A DNA stretch of 64,000 nt from Epiperipatus broadwayi (taxonomy: Eukaryota > Onychophora > Udeonychophora > Euonychophora > Peripatidae), in NCBI GenBank assembly GCA_028023455.1, contig JAQFVV010006305.1, forward strand, positions 115,001-179,000, given 5' to 3'. Both the position numbers and the translations under genes were made by a program. The notes beneath the pieces are model-generated. The model was not told where the DNA came from. It saw nothing but the letters and a program-made list of their open reading frames with translations, and searched no databases. Positions 62,206 through 64,000 of the stretch are shown here, piece after piece (the first letter of the stretch is position 1; every line of letters starts with the position of its first letter).

Positions 62206-62526
62206 TTGTGTTACACCATCCAGACTTTACACATCCATTTTTATCTTCAAACTAACAGCAGCAAAAGGGGTTTGGGGATAGTATTATTCCAGATTGACCA
62301 AGACAACAATCATAGTATCTTATACTTCTGTAGTAGAACCTTCCAAGGGGTGGGAATAAATTATCCTGTTATGGAACAAGAGACTCTAGCCATAGTATGG
62401 GCCTGCCAAAGGTTCAAGCAATTTCTATTAAAATCAGAAGTGATCATCATCACAGACCACCAATGTCTTGATACCTTAGAAATAATCATTTCATTAGAGT
62501 TTGTTCATACAACAGTTCAATTATAA
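62206..62526 (+). pseudogene. Gypsy pol remnant: RNase H
   Basis: A 106-codon open piece with FYLQTNSSKRGLGIVLFQ, where the first catalytic aspartate (usual TDAS) is asparagine. It also has ILYFCSRTF, NYPVMEQETLAIVWACQRF and IITDHQCLDTL. It removes RNA from RNA:DNA hybrids in active relatives. Confidence 0.82.
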
Positions 62527-63060
62527 GATGATTTACTGCTCAGGAGTGGAGAATGTAGCAGACATCTTAAGCTGCCACTTCAATAGTCATCCAACCAATG
62601 AACTTAGTGGCAGAAGAGATGCAAATAGCAGCAACATTCACTAATGTGGATGAGTTGGTGGAACAAGATTTTAAAAAAATTGACTCATTTGCAGAGCACT
62701 GATGAGAAATATGACACTTAATGGAAGCCCTTGATAAAGGCCAAGAGCTAAAGCAATCTCCTAATGTTTAAAACCTGGTATTGGCCAACCCCTGGAAAAT
62801 TCTGGTACCACAGAAGCTCAGATGATTTATCAAGCATATCCACAACCTGTGTGGACATCATGGCCTTAGAAAAACTGAATGCCATATGATACCAATTCCT
62901 TTGGGAAGGGTTTTATTCCAGCATTCTAACAAGACTAAGAGAATGTCAGGTATGCACCCAGAATAAACTATCTACTCAATCTTACACTGAGGCAGTCACA
63001 TCAATATTACCAAAAGGCCTAAATCAATTTTTGGTTGTAGATCATTATAGACCCTTACCT
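62527..63060 (+). pseudogene. Gypsy pol remnant: integrase start
   Basis: The integrase zinc-binding HHCC motif is seen as IHNLCGHHGLRKTE (about 62838-62880) and ECQVCTQNK (62941-62967). FLVVDHYRPLPTF (63029-63067) then follows, where the catalytic core begins. Homology stops there: the rest of integrase and the 3' LTR are missing, so the copy is 3'-truncated. Confidence 0.72.
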
Positions 63061-64000
63061 ACTTTTAATCAGTTTAAGTTCATATTTGTAACTTACAATG
63101 TATTGTAACATTTTCCGTATTTTTAGGCCTCTATACGCATTATAAATGTGCGAGTTGACCAAGTTATGTAAAAGAAAAATAAATGTTCATTTATTTTATT
63201 TAAAAAAAAGAACGTTTCATTATTATTCTAAAAACATAACTATCTTTCCTGATCAGCTTGGCCTAGAATTGTTACCGAGTACAATTGTGAGATGAATCAG
63301 TTTTTAATTTCTACATGAGGGCACCAGAGTCGTTAGACCCACTGAGTCTGCGTCAAACATATTGTAACTCGTAAAGTAATAATTATACAATCTGGATTAA
63401 AATTCCCGTTAAGTAGAAGATATTCCCCTTTGACTTAATTAAGAAAAATAAATCTATTTAGCAAATGTAATTTGTATACTAATCTGAATTTAAATAACTA
63501 AATATAAAACTTAAATATAATAGCATTAATTTTATAGACATACAATGAAAGTTAAACTAATAATAAAGATTTATTCTAGCTCGTCAAACATTTAATATTT
63601 ATGATTGAGACAAAATTATAATATTGGAAAGTATTGTGCATATGAATTTAATAATTTGATTCAAATATTGAAGTAATAACTAGTTGGTGTCTTATTTTTC
63701 CATGGTAACAGTTTCATTCACTTCTCAGTTCGCAAATCTTTAGATCAAAAAAAGTTATGGGATAACATTTCATTCAAATCTCTATTCATAAAGCTTTATG
63801 TAACAGTTATGGACATTAACTTACCGGTAAGTTGATATTTAAGTAGATCATTGATCCTCCGACATCCAATTCAGTCAGTGGGTAGTCCACAGTAGTTGTT
63901 TTTTTTAGTTTTACTTCTTCCCAAATCTCCAATCAAATTTAGGTAGAGCCAGATGATGATCTAGGTGACTTTTCTCGAGAGAAAGTGTCAGCAAACGATA
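63061..64000. other. AT-rich DNA, nothing recognised
   Basis: A GC-richer patch at 63255-63350 contains GAGGGCACCAGAGTCGTTAG, loosely like the GGGCGCCA words of the E2/E3 LTRs, but I cannot call an element. Confidence 0.4.

Overview
This is a strongly AT-rich piece of an animal (invertebrate-like) nuclear genome. Microsatellites, a tRNA-derived SINE with a clean target duplication, non-LTR retrotransposons, Ty3/Gypsy-type LTR elements and hAT/Tc1-type inverted-repeat elements are all present, while bacterial gene organisation (operons, ribosome binding sites, long packed ORFs) is absent. I cannot name the lineage with confidence. I see no complete host gene. The only host-like coding signal is a possible exon at 3766-4062 on the minus strand.

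Most of what can be supported is transposon. From left to right: unassigned DNA with one candidate exon (1-4857); a complete LTR element, E1, on the plus strand (4858-11076) with 1.76-1.78 kb LTRs, a primer binding site and a gag-like ORF only; a minus-strand SINE (about 11930-12295); then a three-level nest at 14601-30770. In the nest, LTR element E3 (minus strand, 2.1-2.2 kb LTRs) carries a 5'-truncated LINE (plus strand, 18483-28641) inside its 5' LTR. That LINE is itself split by LTR element E2 (minus strand, 21367-28140), which has nearly identical 2.16 kb LTRs and an intact 364-codon gag.

From 30.8 to 41.5 kb there is a SINE (33603-33713), small tandem repeats, a perfect 39-bp hairpin (35274-35358), a cluster of long inverted repeats (38872-40198) and a Tigger/pogo-like element (40275-41454) that carries a 57-bp LINE 3'-end insertion. 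From 44.6 to 48.9 kb there is a solo LTR of the E1 family (minus strand), a 341-bp non-autonomous hAT element with an exact 8-bp target duplication, a LINE scrap, a short repeat set in (TA)n, and a worn LTR-like segment. After a compound microsatellite (50298-50554) come a long-TIR element (52816-53260), a decayed LINE reverse transcriptase (about 56050-57840) and a decayed Gypsy pol with protease, reverse transcriptase, RNase H and integrase remnants (60840-63060).

The main theme is that three separate LTR elements keep LTRs, primer sites and gag-like ORFs but have no pol. E2 and E3 share a gag leader, so they look like related non-autonomous families that rely on enzymes supplied from elsewhere. 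All three sit in alternating TA sequence. The only pol in the window belongs to a decayed Gypsy copy and cannot be the present donor.
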